DNA of 21,609 bases, taken from positions 1-21,609 of the forward strand of contig JAEXUB010000021.1 of NCBI GenBank assembly GCA_023453125.1. The letters run 5' to 3'. The notes under the pieces were generated by a model. That model ran no database searches. It was not told the DNA's origin and saw nothing but the letters and a program-made list of their open reading frames with translations. The DNA is from Bacteroidota bacterium (GTDB lineage Bacteria > Bacteroidota > Ignavibacteria > Ignavibacteriales > Melioribacteraceae). Below are positions 1-5,758 of this stretch, piece by piece; the first letter of the stretch is position 1, and each line of letters starts with the position of its first letter. The translations under genes were made by a program, and so were the position numbers.

Positions 1-1
1 T

Positions 2-88
2 GAAAGGGACTGGCATTCTATACTTACATATAAAATTAAAAACGGCTGCTGCTTTAAATGCGGCAGTAAAATTGCCGGACGTTTCTAA
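2..88 (+). CDS. C-terminal end of a probable AmmeMemoRadiSam-type radical SAM protein (partial)
   Basis: The window opens inside a gene. The frame starting at base 2 encodes the last 28 residues, ending CCFKCGSKIAGRF before a TAA at 86-88. A short Cys-x2-Cys-Gly segment followed by I-x-G at the very C-terminus is what I recall for the radical SAM enzymes of the AmmeMemoRadiSam system (PflA-activase-like). The radical SAM core itself lies outside the window, so this rests on the tail only. The stop is 15 bases before the next start, so the two genes are probably cotranscribed. It could instead be another protein with a C-terminal zinc-ribbon-like tail. Confidence 0.5.
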   Translation, partial: ERDWHSILTYKIKNGCCFKCGSKIAGRF

Positions 89-103
89 ATACTGGGAGTT
101 ATT

Positions 104-2101
104 ATGAAAAAACTTTTTTTCTCACTAATCTTTATCTGCTTTTCATTTCCTCTATTCGCTCAGACAGACAATGTGACTAAATACAGGAATGTGCTCGACA
201 TTAAGAACATTCCCGCGGCGGAAAAAGATTTCAATTCATTTTCATTTCTCGACCTCGGGGCCTGGTTCGGATTTGCGCTCCCACCGGATACCTCCTCTTC
301 ATATTACGGAAGCTTTATCGGTCCCTACGCTGCATCGGACGGGAAATGGCTCGGCAAATCACTCGCTCAACTTATAATTGTCAATTCTGCTACAGGAGCT
401 GTATATGACTGGACAAAGGCAAAAGTAATTGAGATCTCTTTCTATCCTGGGACTCTTATTCAGCGATACATTCTGGACAATTTATACGTTGAACTTCAGC
501 TTATTTTCATTTCCAACCGTACAGCCGTTATTAGAGCCGGCATAAGAACGATGGATGATACACCTACCGTAGTTTCTCTTTTCTGGCAGGGTAAAACTTT
601 CGATTCTACTATTCTAAAATCCGGCGGAGGAGATGGTGCAATCTATGAAATGGAAAAATCGAGGAGCAAATTTATTATAAAAACCGACGCAGTTACTATT
701 CCTGTTGTAGAGTTTGAAGGATTCCGGTTTAAGTTGACTGCAAAGAATAAATTGGATTTATCCAAATCAACTCTCGAAAACTGTTACCTCTTTGTTACTC
801 AATATGAATTTGAAAAGGACTATATTTCAGAGTTTAACCTTATGAGGGACTTTGTTGGTTATCCCAAAAAATTCTACGATTTCAACCGGGCAAGATGGAA
901 CGGCTACCTTAATAAAGCCCTTGCAACAGAAGAAGACTTCGGAGATGAACCGGAATACAGGCAGGGTGCGGTTAAATGCCTTCTTACTCTTATCAATAAC
1001 TGGAAAAGCCCGATGGGGGATTTAAAGTATGACGGGATCGTTCCCTCCTACTCTCATCATTACTTTACCGGTTTCTGGGCGTGGGACAGCTGGAAACACG
1101 CTGCGGCCCTTGCATACTTTGAGCCGGAGCTTGCAAAAAATCAGATGCGCGCCATGTTCCATTTCCAGAATTCAAAGGGGATGATTCCCGACTGCGTGTT
1201 TATAGACTCAACACAGAATAATTGGCTCGATACAAAGCCCCCTCTTGCCGCCTGGGGGGTGTGGAATATTTTTGAGGCTACTAAGGATTTCAATTTCCTC
1301 AGGGAGTTCTATCCTAAACTGGTTAAATACCATAAATGGTGGTATGCCGAAAGAGACCACGATAAAAACGGATTATGCGAATACGGCGCCACAAAGGATT
1401 CACTCATTGCCGCACTCTGGGAGAGCGGTATGGATAACGCAATCCGATTTGACGAGGCCAAGCTGCTGAAAAACAATGATGGGGCTTACTCCCTGAATCA
1501 GGAATCGGTTGACCTGAATGCATACCTCTATGCGGAAAAACTCTTTCTCTCTAAAATGGCCGATACCCTCGGATTTAAGAACGAAGGCACGGCATTCATT
1601 GCAGAAGCTACCGCACTCAAAAGAAAAATCCAGGAAAGCTTCTTCGATAACAAGAATAAATTCTATTTCGATATTACCATCGACAGAAAGAAACATATTA
1701 ATGTTTACGGCCCCGAAGGACTTATACCCCTCTGGGCTATGGCCGCAACGCAGACAGATGCCGAATCAATACAAAAAGTAATCTTCGATTCGGATAAATT
1801 CTATACTCGCGTCCCATTCCCTACCATTTCGGCAGACCACCCCAAACTTGACATAAACGGCTATTGGCGGGGACCGGTATGGCTGGACCAGGCCTATTTC
1901 GGTATAATGGGGCTCCGTTACTACGGATATGTAAGACAGGCAAGGAGACTGACCGAAAGGATATTCGACAATGCGAAAGGATTCATTAACAGCGGACTCC
2001 CGATAAGGGAGAACTATAATCCCTTTACAGGGGAAGGATTGAACGCAAATAATTTCTCCTGGTCCGCCGCTCATCTCTTATTGCTTTACTGGGGAAGATA
2101 A
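104..2101 (+). CDS. exported GH63-type glycoside hydrolase (YgjK/trehalase-like alpha-glucosidase)
   Basis: This 665-residue protein starts with a clear signal peptide (MKKLFFSLIFICFSFPLFAQ), so it acts in the periplasm or outside the cell. The C-terminal two thirds form an (alpha/alpha)6-barrel glucosidase domain related to GH63 and GH37. It has GFWAWDSWKHA with Asp328 as probable general acid, WESGMDN at 439-445, the NGYWRGPVW block near 585, and ENYNP with Glu636 as probable general base. The N-terminal 250 residues look like the beta-sandwich domain found in YgjK-type enzymes. The likely reaction is hydrolysis of an alpha-glucosidic bond in a small sugar or glycan. The exact substrate (trehalose, kojibiose/nigerose-like disaccharide or mannosylglycerate) cannot be read from sequence. 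A GGGAG ribosome site precedes the ATG, and a strong hairpin follows the stop. Confidence 0.8.
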   Translation: MKKLFFSLIFICFSFPLFAQTDNVTKYRNVLDIKNIPAAEKDFNSFSFLDLGAWFGFALPPDTSSSYYGSFIGPYAASDGKWLGKSLAQLIIVNSATGAVYDWTKAKVIEISFYPGTLIQRYILDNLYVELQLIFISNRTAVIRAGIRTMDDTPTVVSLFWQGKTFDSTILKSGGGDGAIYEMEKSRSKFIIKTDAVTIPVVEFEGFRFKLTAKNKLDLSKSTLENCYLFVTQYEFEKDYISEFNLMRDFVGYPKKFYDFNRARWNGYLNKALATEEDFGDEPEYRQGAVKCLLTLINNWKSPMGDLKYDGIVPSYSHHYFTGFWAWDSWKHAAALAYFEPELAKNQMRAMFHFQNSKGMIPDCVFIDSTQNNWLDTKPPLAAWGVWNIFEATKDFNFLREFYPKLVKYHKWWYAERDHDKNGLCEYGATKDSLIAALWESGMDNAIRFDEAKLLKNNDGAYSLNQESVDLNAYLYAEKLFLSKMADTLGFKNEGTAFIAEATALKRKIQESFFDNKNKFYFDITIDRKKHINVYGPEGLIPLWAMAATQTDAESIQKVIFDSDKFYTRVPFPTISADHPKLDINGYWRGPVWLDQAYFGIMGLRYYGYVRQARRLTERIFDNAKGFINSGLPIRENYNPFTGEGLNANNFSWSAAHLLLLYWGR

Positions 2102-2114
2102 TTCAGGTTTAAAT

Positions 2115-2145
2115 TAAGGAGGCCGTTATCGCAACGGCCTCCTTA
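2115..2145 (+). terminator. hairpin after the glycoside hydrolase gene
   Basis: A perfect 12-base stem (AAGGAGGCCGTT paired with AACGGCCTCCTT) encloses the loop ATCGC and begins 15 bases after the stop codon. The stem is GC-rich and stable. No good T-run follows on the + strand, so it may act as a weak or factor-assisted terminator, or protect the 3' end of the mRNA. Confidence 0.6.
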
Positions 2146-2291
2146 TAAGGGGGTGGGAGGATTATGAGAAGACTTTTTAATGCATCTAATACAATTATTT
2201 ACTTTCTTACCTGTTAGACACTCCAAACCCCCTTTTTGCTCCACAATTTTAGGGTAAAAATCCGCCCCCATTTTACTTCAATGCCGGGCAT

Positions 2292-2317
2292 AAAAAAAGC
2301 CTCCCGGAGGAGGCTTT
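2292..2317 (-). terminator. rho-independent terminator of the displaced ahcY 3' copy
   Basis: The stem AAAGCCTCC / GGAGGCTTT (2296-2304 with 2309-2317) has loop CGGA and is preceded on the + strand by seven A's, which give the U-tract for minus-strand transcripts. The same hairpin, with the same loop and A-run, ends the intact ahcY at 5711-5736. It is therefore part of the duplicated segment. Here it can only terminate transcripts coming from the thioredoxin-fold gene or the ahcY remnant. Confidence 0.85.
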
Positions 2318-2339
2318 AATTTTTGCGGCATAAAGAGAA

Positions 2340-2645
2340 TTATGTCCCTGCGGAATAATCATCCATATAAAGTCTCTGCTCTTCGGTAAGCTTGTCAATT
2401 TTGTATTTCATTGTCCTGAGCTTAATGCCTGCAATTTCCTGATCCTGTTCTTCCGGAATATCGATAACTTCAGGCTCAAGGAGAATTCCCTGCTTGCCAT
2501 ATTTTGCAAGACGGAGCTGGGACATAAACTGGTTAGCAAAAGACATATCCATAACTTCCGAAGGATGCCCTTCTGCTGTTGCCAGATTAACAAGGCGTCC
2601 CCCGTGCAATCGAATAAATCTTATTCTCTTCTTTAATGTAAATTA
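2340..2645 (-). pseudogene. detached 3' fragment of ahcY (duplicate C-terminus)
   Basis: The frame encodes the last ~100 residues of SAH hydrolase, matching residues about 326-425 of the intact gene at 5759-7036, with the same final YMDDYSAGT. From 2340 to about 2603 the DNA is near-identical to the intact copy. I count about a dozen differences, only two of which change an amino acid (Gly for Asp in KYxKQG, Thr for Ala in NLAxAEG). From 2604 to 2645 similarity falls sharply, with compensating indels, and an in-frame TAA stands just upstream. There is no nucleotide- or substrate-binding domain, so no enzyme can be made. An internal ATG at 2609 would give an 89-residue product, but I see no reason to think it is expressed. 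It marks the left end of an inserted segment. Confidence 0.88.
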
Positions 2646-2729
2646 ATCGTAGTTAGAACAGGTTTTTAGCGATAACAACCTTCTATATACTTGCAGCTCG
2701 AATTCTCTTTTCTCTGCCCCTTTTTCTTA

Positions 2730-2764
2730 CCCTAAAATAACCCATATATTGTCGAATTTTAGGG
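2730..2764 (-). terminator. AT-rich hairpin after the thioredoxin-fold gene
   Basis: CCCTAAAAT (2730-2738) pairs with ATTTTAGGG (2756-2764) across a 17-base loop, starting about 18 bases past the stop of the minus-strand gene. No clear U-tract follows, so termination is uncertain. The same TTTTAGGGTAA string occurs in the opposite sense at 2247-2256, on the other side of the ahcY fragment. Confidence 0.3.
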
Positions 2765-2782
2765 GTTTACCTAAGTACAAAA

Positions 2783-3391
2783 TCATTTAGAAGTGTAATA
2801 ATTAAACGTCTTAATAATATCCATTTGTTTATTACTATCTAAAACGCCTTTCCATATTTTCTCTATTTCATTATTTTCATTGACAATTATTGCAGTCGGT
2901 ACAAAATTAATTCCATTTTTTGCAAATATTGAGTTGCGCGCATTTGCATTTAATCCGACGGGATATTTGATCTCGAATAAATTAATATATCTCTTCAGCA
3001 AAGAGGTATCGCCTTCACACAAGGCAAGCATACTCATATTTATGCTGCTTGACTCATATACTTTATTCCAGAATGATACATTTTCTGAACAGGCTGGGCA
3101 TTTAGTTGAGAAAAATAGAAGGCATAAACGTTTCGATTTTAACAATTCATCTATTTTTAATCTGCTATTGAACAATAACTGTTCGGTATAAATAAACTTA
3201 TTGTCAATTTCTAATGCCTTGTTTTTCGCCCCTAACCAATTTAAAATAATTGTTGAGATTACAAATATTAACAATGTGCCAAGAAACAGGTTAAAACAAT
3301 TATGCAAACGGGTCCATTTCGATGTTACCAATGGCTGCCTAATTGACAATCTTTTTTTATGATCACAGCTCATTTCTGACTTACTGTCCAT
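2783..3391 (-). CDS. membrane-anchored thioredoxin-fold protein (TlpA/redoxin-like)
   Basis: This is a 202-residue protein with a cytoplasmic N-terminal tail of about 33 residues and one membrane helix at about 34-53. Its thioredoxin-like domain lies on the outer face of the inner membrane. The active site is C98-P-A-C101 in FFSTKCPACSEN, and the cis-proline is P165 in FVPTAIIV, both in the expected places. Such proteins reduce, oxidise or transfer disulfides on exported partners. It is the last gene of a minus-strand set with a propeller protein and a small exported peptide carrying four cysteines, which makes that peptide the obvious candidate partner (inference). The ATG is preceded by AAGGGAG at a 10-base spacing. 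Base composition is clearly more AT-rich than the housekeeping flanks, which fits transfer. Confidence 0.75.
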   Translation of the reverse strand: MDSKSEMSCDHKKRLSIRQPLVTSKWTRLHNCFNLFLGTLLIFVISTIILNWLGAKNKALEIDNKFIYTEQLLFNSRLKIDELLKSKRLCLLFFSTKCPACSENVSFWNKVYESSSINMSMLALCEGDTSLLKRYINLFEIKYPVGLNANARNSIFAKNGINFVPTAIIVNENNEIEKIWKGVLDSNKQMDIIKTFNYYTSK

Positions 3392-3454
3392 TTTTCTAAA
3401 GACTCCCTTATTAATGCAACCATAAATGATGATACATTTAATTCATTCGCAAAT

Positions 3455-3685
3455 TCATCGATATATGCATTCCGGGCCTTCCCAGCTCCAACCATCATAA
3501 TAATAATTACATCCAACTAACATATATAATGTATAAGGGGGTGAGTCCTGCTGCACTGCGTCAGGGCAATCCATACATTCCATACTGCCAACAGGGAAGC
3601 CAAGTCCTGGAAGATCAGCAAAAATTAAGACTGTGAAAAATAAACACATTAATAATGTGATCGTTGTTCTTTTTGTTTTACTCAT
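3455..3685 (-). CDS. small exported cysteine-containing peptide, family not recognised
   Basis: The 76-residue product has a basic N-terminus and hydrophobic core (residues 1-23, ending LIFA), consistent with a signal peptide cut near residue 23. The remaining ~53 residues contain four cysteines (C37, C40, C59, C73), an MECMDCP motif, and an aromatic and acidic C-terminal part (CNYYYDGWSWEGPEC). Four cysteines allow two disulfides or a small metal site. AGGAG lies 10 bases before the ATG. The gene sits 21 bases after the propeller gene and 63 bases before the thioredoxin-fold gene. In size and setting it recalls the NVEALA-type small exported peptides of Bacteroidota, which I recall next to propeller and thioredoxin genes. 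I see no NVEALA motif and do not assign it to that family. Confidence 0.7.
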   Translation of the reverse strand: MSKTKRTTITLLMCLFFTVLIFADLPGLGFPVGSMECMDCPDAVQQDSPPYTLYMLVGCNYYYDGWSWEGPECIYR

Positions 3686-3706
3686 AACACCTATACTCCT
3701 ATGATT

Positions 3707-4795
3707 TTATTGTACTATTAGTTGATTATAAACAACAATAATCGGGATAGTGTCCTGTTTAAAGGGGTTTTCTTCTAATATTATTATTCTATCAGACAAG
3801 CATTGTACCCCGACTACAGCTGTTTCCAGAATAATTTCCTGCAAATAACTCCCTTCAAGACTATAAATGTCTATAGAGCATGTTCGACTACCTGTATTAT
3901 TATTATTCTTTTCAACTACGTGATATATTTTATTGTTGAAGACACATATATCTATTGGGATTTTTGTAGGCCTGGCATTGTTTTCTCCCCGGACAAAAAA
4001 CGACATTGTCTCTCCCTTTTTCGTAATATTAGGTTTTAGTGGCTTAACAATAGGATAATTAACTTTTCTTGATATAACGCCTATCAATTTTCCGTTTTTA
4101 TCATATTTTTCTATTTTGTATGGTTGCAGGTGGCTTAGATAAAAGTTATCACTCGCATCTATTGCTAGCATGCCCGTATTAAAGAAATGGTTTTCCAAAA
4201 AATGATTAAACGGCTCTTTATTGCCGAATGATAAAAGTATATCCCCTTTTTGATTACACTTAATTAGTTTATAATTAGCATTCATATCTTCGATGTGTAT
4301 AATATATTTGTCATCGTTGGTAACTACAAAATCTATTGCAAGTTTACTCATTTTAATTGACGATATATATTTGCCGCTTGTTGAATATTTGGTTAATCGA
4401 AACAATTTATTGTCAAGCAAATATATAAACTTATTTTTATGTAATATTTTTGTTGCAGATCTGAACTCCCCGGGACCTTCTCCATCTTTACCAAAGCTCA
4501 ACAAATATTTTCCGTTTTTATCATACTTTCGTATATTTTTATGTCCATCAATTACATATATACACCCGGCATCATCAACAGTAAACGCAAGAAAATTGTA
4601 GAACAAATATTTAACACCCTTTTCATTTTCTCCAATTGCAAACTTCCTAACAAGCCTCTTGCCTTTTTTAAAATTATTTAATCCGTTTTCAATGTAAAAC
4701 ACGCCGTCTTTAACATAACGATTAGTCTGTGCATAATCGAATGATGAGCACATGGCAACTAGCAAAGCAACAAAAACAACCGGGTTTGTTCTCAC
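3707..4795 (-). CDS. exported 6-bladed beta-propeller (NHL-like) protein
   Basis: I choose the GTG at 4795 rather than the upstream ATG at 4834. GGAG (4802-4805) sits six bases before this GTG, and starting there gives a clean signal peptide (MRTNPVVFVALLVAMC, cut near YAQ at 23), whereas the longer form adds a charged 13-residue leader. The mature part of about 340 residues has NHL/propeller blade signatures: IYVIDGHKNIRKYDKNGKY at about 79-97, GKDGEGPGEF at 102-111, and further D-x-x-x-N-x-Y-x-S and K-Y-D-K-N-G-K repeats. These propellers bind peptides, glycans or other proteins rather than catalyse. It heads the probable operon propeller - Cys peptide - thioredoxin. It is strongly AT-rich compared with its flanks. 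Its ligand is unknown. Confidence 0.75.
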   Translation of the reverse strand: MRTNPVVFVALLVAMCSSFDYAQTNRYVKDGVFYIENGLNNFKKGKRLVRKFAIGENEKGVKYLFYNFLAFTVDDAGCIYVIDGHKNIRKYDKNGKYLLSFGKDGEGPGEFRSATKILHKNKFIYLLDNKLFRLTKYSTSGKYISSIKMSKLAIDFVVTNDDKYIIHIEDMNANYKLIKCNQKGDILLSFGNKEPFNHFLENHFFNTGMLAIDASDNFYLSHLQPYKIEKYDKNGKLIGVISRKVNYPIVKPLKPNITKKGETMSFFVRGENNARPTKIPIDICVFNNKIYHVVEKNNNNTGSRTCSIDIYSLEGSYLQEIILETAVVGVQCLSDRIIILEENPFKQDTIPIIVVYNQLIVQ

Positions 4796-4886
4796 TTTCT
4801 TCTCCACTTTGATAATACGGCACATTTCGTACAAGTTTTATGCTTTGTCTTTATGAAATAAATTTCATCTCATCTAAAAACAACAC

Positions 4887-4915
4887 AAAATATTTTTACT
4901 ACCCTAATAGAACAA
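4887..4915 (-). promoter_or_regulatory. candidate promoter for the propeller-peptide-thioredoxin genes
   Basis: On the minus strand, TTGTTC (4910-4915) is followed after 17 bases by TATTTT (4887-4892), a sigma70-like arrangement that would give a leader of about 85 bases before the GTG at 4795. In such AT-rich DNA hexamer matches arise by chance, so support is limited. Confidence 0.3.
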
Positions 4916-5100
4916 TACAATTCATTCTAGGCTTTCTAAATGACAACTTTTCGATCATAACTGCTGATAATTTACTCACCAGATTCCGGCAATTGAACCG
5001 GCACACGCCGGCATTGTCGCAAGGCCAATCATTCTTTTTTATTCTGTTTTATTTCTGCATATCTCACACATAATTTAAGGTGTTGCTTTTCTTTCCGCAA

Positions 5101-5116
5101 GTAGTGCAAACACTAC
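5101..5116 (-). terminator. short hairpin just after the LuxR-type gene
   Basis: GTAGTG (5101-5106) pairs with CACTAC (5111-5116) around a four-base loop, three bases beyond the stop codon of the minus-strand gene. The stem is short and no U-run follows, so it is only a weak terminator candidate. Confidence 0.25.
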
Positions 5117-5119
5117 ATT

Positions 5120-5428
5120 TTAGGAGTAACGGTTATTCCTCTTTGCTGTATAATCATAGGCAAATTTATGAAGCTGAGCCATATTCTCTAAATTTAACTT
5201 CTCTTTTAATCTTTGCCGGTAGGTTTCTACTGTCTTTTTCGTAACACACATCTTCTCTGCAATTTCTTTAATTGTTTTCCCCTTGCTCATTAAAGAGAGA
5301 TGCCTTTCTTCTCCTTTTGTCAGATTGTATTCCGGATTATCCCCGGCGGACTCAGGTCCCTTGCGTGTCAGGGTTTTATTGTTTTTCCCTGCTTTATTAA
5401 CCGCAATAGAATTATCTTTCTTCCCCAT
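5120..5428 (-). CDS. HTH-only LuxR/GerE-type transcriptional regulator
   Basis: This 102-residue protein has a basic, low-complexity N-terminus of about 33 residues and then a complete LuxR/NarL-type helix-turn-helix at about 34-95: LTKGEERHLSLMSKGKTIKE, then IAEKMCVTKKTVETYRQRLK, then KLNLENMAQLHKFAYDY. The recognition-helix region V-T-K-K-T-V-E-T-Y matches the family core. There is no receiver, PAS or ligand-binding domain, so its activity is probably set by its amount or by partner proteins. It is the only regulator in the AT-rich cassette and lies upstream of the propeller operon on the same strand, so it is the natural candidate to control it (inference). Its own upstream region contains a tetranucleotide repeat that may vary its expression. 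Confidence 0.8.
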   Translation of the reverse strand: MGKKDNSIAVNKAGKNNKTLTRKGPESAGDNPEYNLTKGEERHLSLMSKGKTIKEIAEKMCVTKKTVETYRQRLKEKLNLENMAQLHKFAYDYTAKRNNRYS

Positions 5429-5462
5429 TTAGATAACCTTATTAGTTTTTCCAGTCCTGTAC

Positions 5463-5509
5463 TTTATAATTCAGTGCCCGTATGTTCCAGCAATAAGCAC
5501 TTAATTATA
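5463..5509 (-). promoter_or_regulatory. candidate promoters of the LuxR-type gene
   Basis: On the minus strand a perfect TATAAT lies at 5504-5509. Its spacer and -35 position fall inside the AAAT repeat (5514-5548). A second -10-like TATAAA lies nearer the gene (5463-5468), with TTGCTG about 19 bases upstream. The first has the better -10 but no independent -35, the second the better -35 but a long spacer. Confidence 0.4.
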
Positions 5510-5513
5510 CAAC

Positions 5514-5548
<35 letters not shown>

Positions 5549-5701
5549 GCAATACCTGTGCCAGTGTACTTTTTAATACCCATTTTTTCACGGTGCTTTC
5601 AGTCACGTCAGAAGTTAAGCGGAGCGTCTCCTGACGCGACAAGCTAACGATAGGTAATACTTTAGATTTTGTAAATAGGAATATTTCCTATTTTTTTGTA
5701 T
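5549..5701. other. intergenic DNA at the right edge of the cassette, with an imperfect palindrome
   Basis: No gene was found. It contains a 39-base imperfect palindrome at 5602-5640: GTC-A-CGTCAG pairs with CTGACG-C-GAC with one mismatch, around a 19-base loop that itself has GGAG-CGT-CTCC. Past it lies the hairpin at 5673-5693. The palindrome resembles REP-type interspersed elements in form, but no second copy is present in the window. Confidence 0.5.
5673..5697 (+). terminator. AT-rich hairpin with T-run next to the ahcY terminator
   Basis: AAATAGGAA (5673-5681) and TTCCTATTT (5685-5693) form a perfect 9-base stem with loop TAT, followed by TTTT on the + strand. There is no + strand gene upstream of it, so it may insulate ahcY from antisense transcription or be left over from the inserted segment. 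Confidence 0.5.
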
Positions 5702-5710
5702 CCCGGACAT

Positions 5711-5736
5711 AAAAAAAGCCTCCCGGAGGAGGCTTT
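5711..5736 (-). terminator. rho-independent terminator of ahcY
   Basis: Stem AAAGCCTCC (5715-5723) / GGAGGCTTT (5728-5736), loop CGGA, with seven A's at 5711-5717 that give the U-tract in the minus-strand transcript. It lies 23 bases past the ahcY stop and ends the nucleotidyltransferase-metK-ahcY unit. It has a near-identical twin at 2292-2317. Confidence 0.9.
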
Positions 5737-5758
5737 AATCATTTAGGCATAAAGAGAA

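Larger units (their letters stand above)
4796..5119. other. 324-base intergenic region with a GC-rich CCGGC cluster
   Basis: No convincing gene lies here. The region is very AT-rich except for a patch at 4986-5028 with three CCGGC copies (4986-4990, 4998-5002, 5008-5012). Two of these continue as CAATTG/CATTG, giving a short direct repeat. CCGGC (4998-5002) and GCCGG (5007-5011) form a perfect 5-base hairpin around ACAC. It lies between the regulator and the propeller gene, upstream of the candidate promoter at 4887-4915, where an activator site would be expected. Whether it is a binding site, a leftover of an older element or a small RNA part cannot be told from one sequence. Confidence 0.35.

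Noticed and set aside
1400..1696. Opposite-strand frames of about 100 codons inside real genes throughout the window (for example here, 1766-2074, 9367-9855, 15850-16236)
   Set aside because: All lie over clearly functional genes, have no family-like motifs, and are expected by chance on the opposite strand.
2164..2217. Short frame of 17 codons after the glycoside hydrolase hairpin, preceded by GGGAGG
   Set aside because: Only three bases separate the putative ribosome site from the ATG, and the peptide has no recognisable features. It could be the cut-off start of a gene lost when the region was rearranged, but one sequence cannot show this.
2228..2237. Recurrent CCCCTTTTT in intergenic DNA (2228, 2717, 15837, 15935, 21534, 21556) as a possible shared regulatory motif
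   Set aside because: The same string also occurs inside minus-strand coding regions (for example near 4246 and 19711), where AAA and GGG codons make it common, so there is no sign of enrichment that I can support.
3707..4834. Longer form of the propeller protein starting at ATG 4834
   Set aside because: It adds 13 charged residues before the signal peptide and lacks a ribosome site. The GTG at 4795 has GGAG at six bases and gives a normal signal peptide.
4978..5034. Possible short peptide of 18 residues (minus strand, ending GSIAGIW) and tRNA-like fragments in the GC-rich patch
   Set aside because: The frame is too short to judge, and the apparent T-arm does not pair properly (GCCGG on both sides), so there is no tRNA.
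4840..5073. A 77-codon + strand frame in the gap upstream of the propeller gene
   Set aside because: Its codon use and low-complexity sequence look random, there is no ribosome site, and it lies over the likely minus-strand promoter region.
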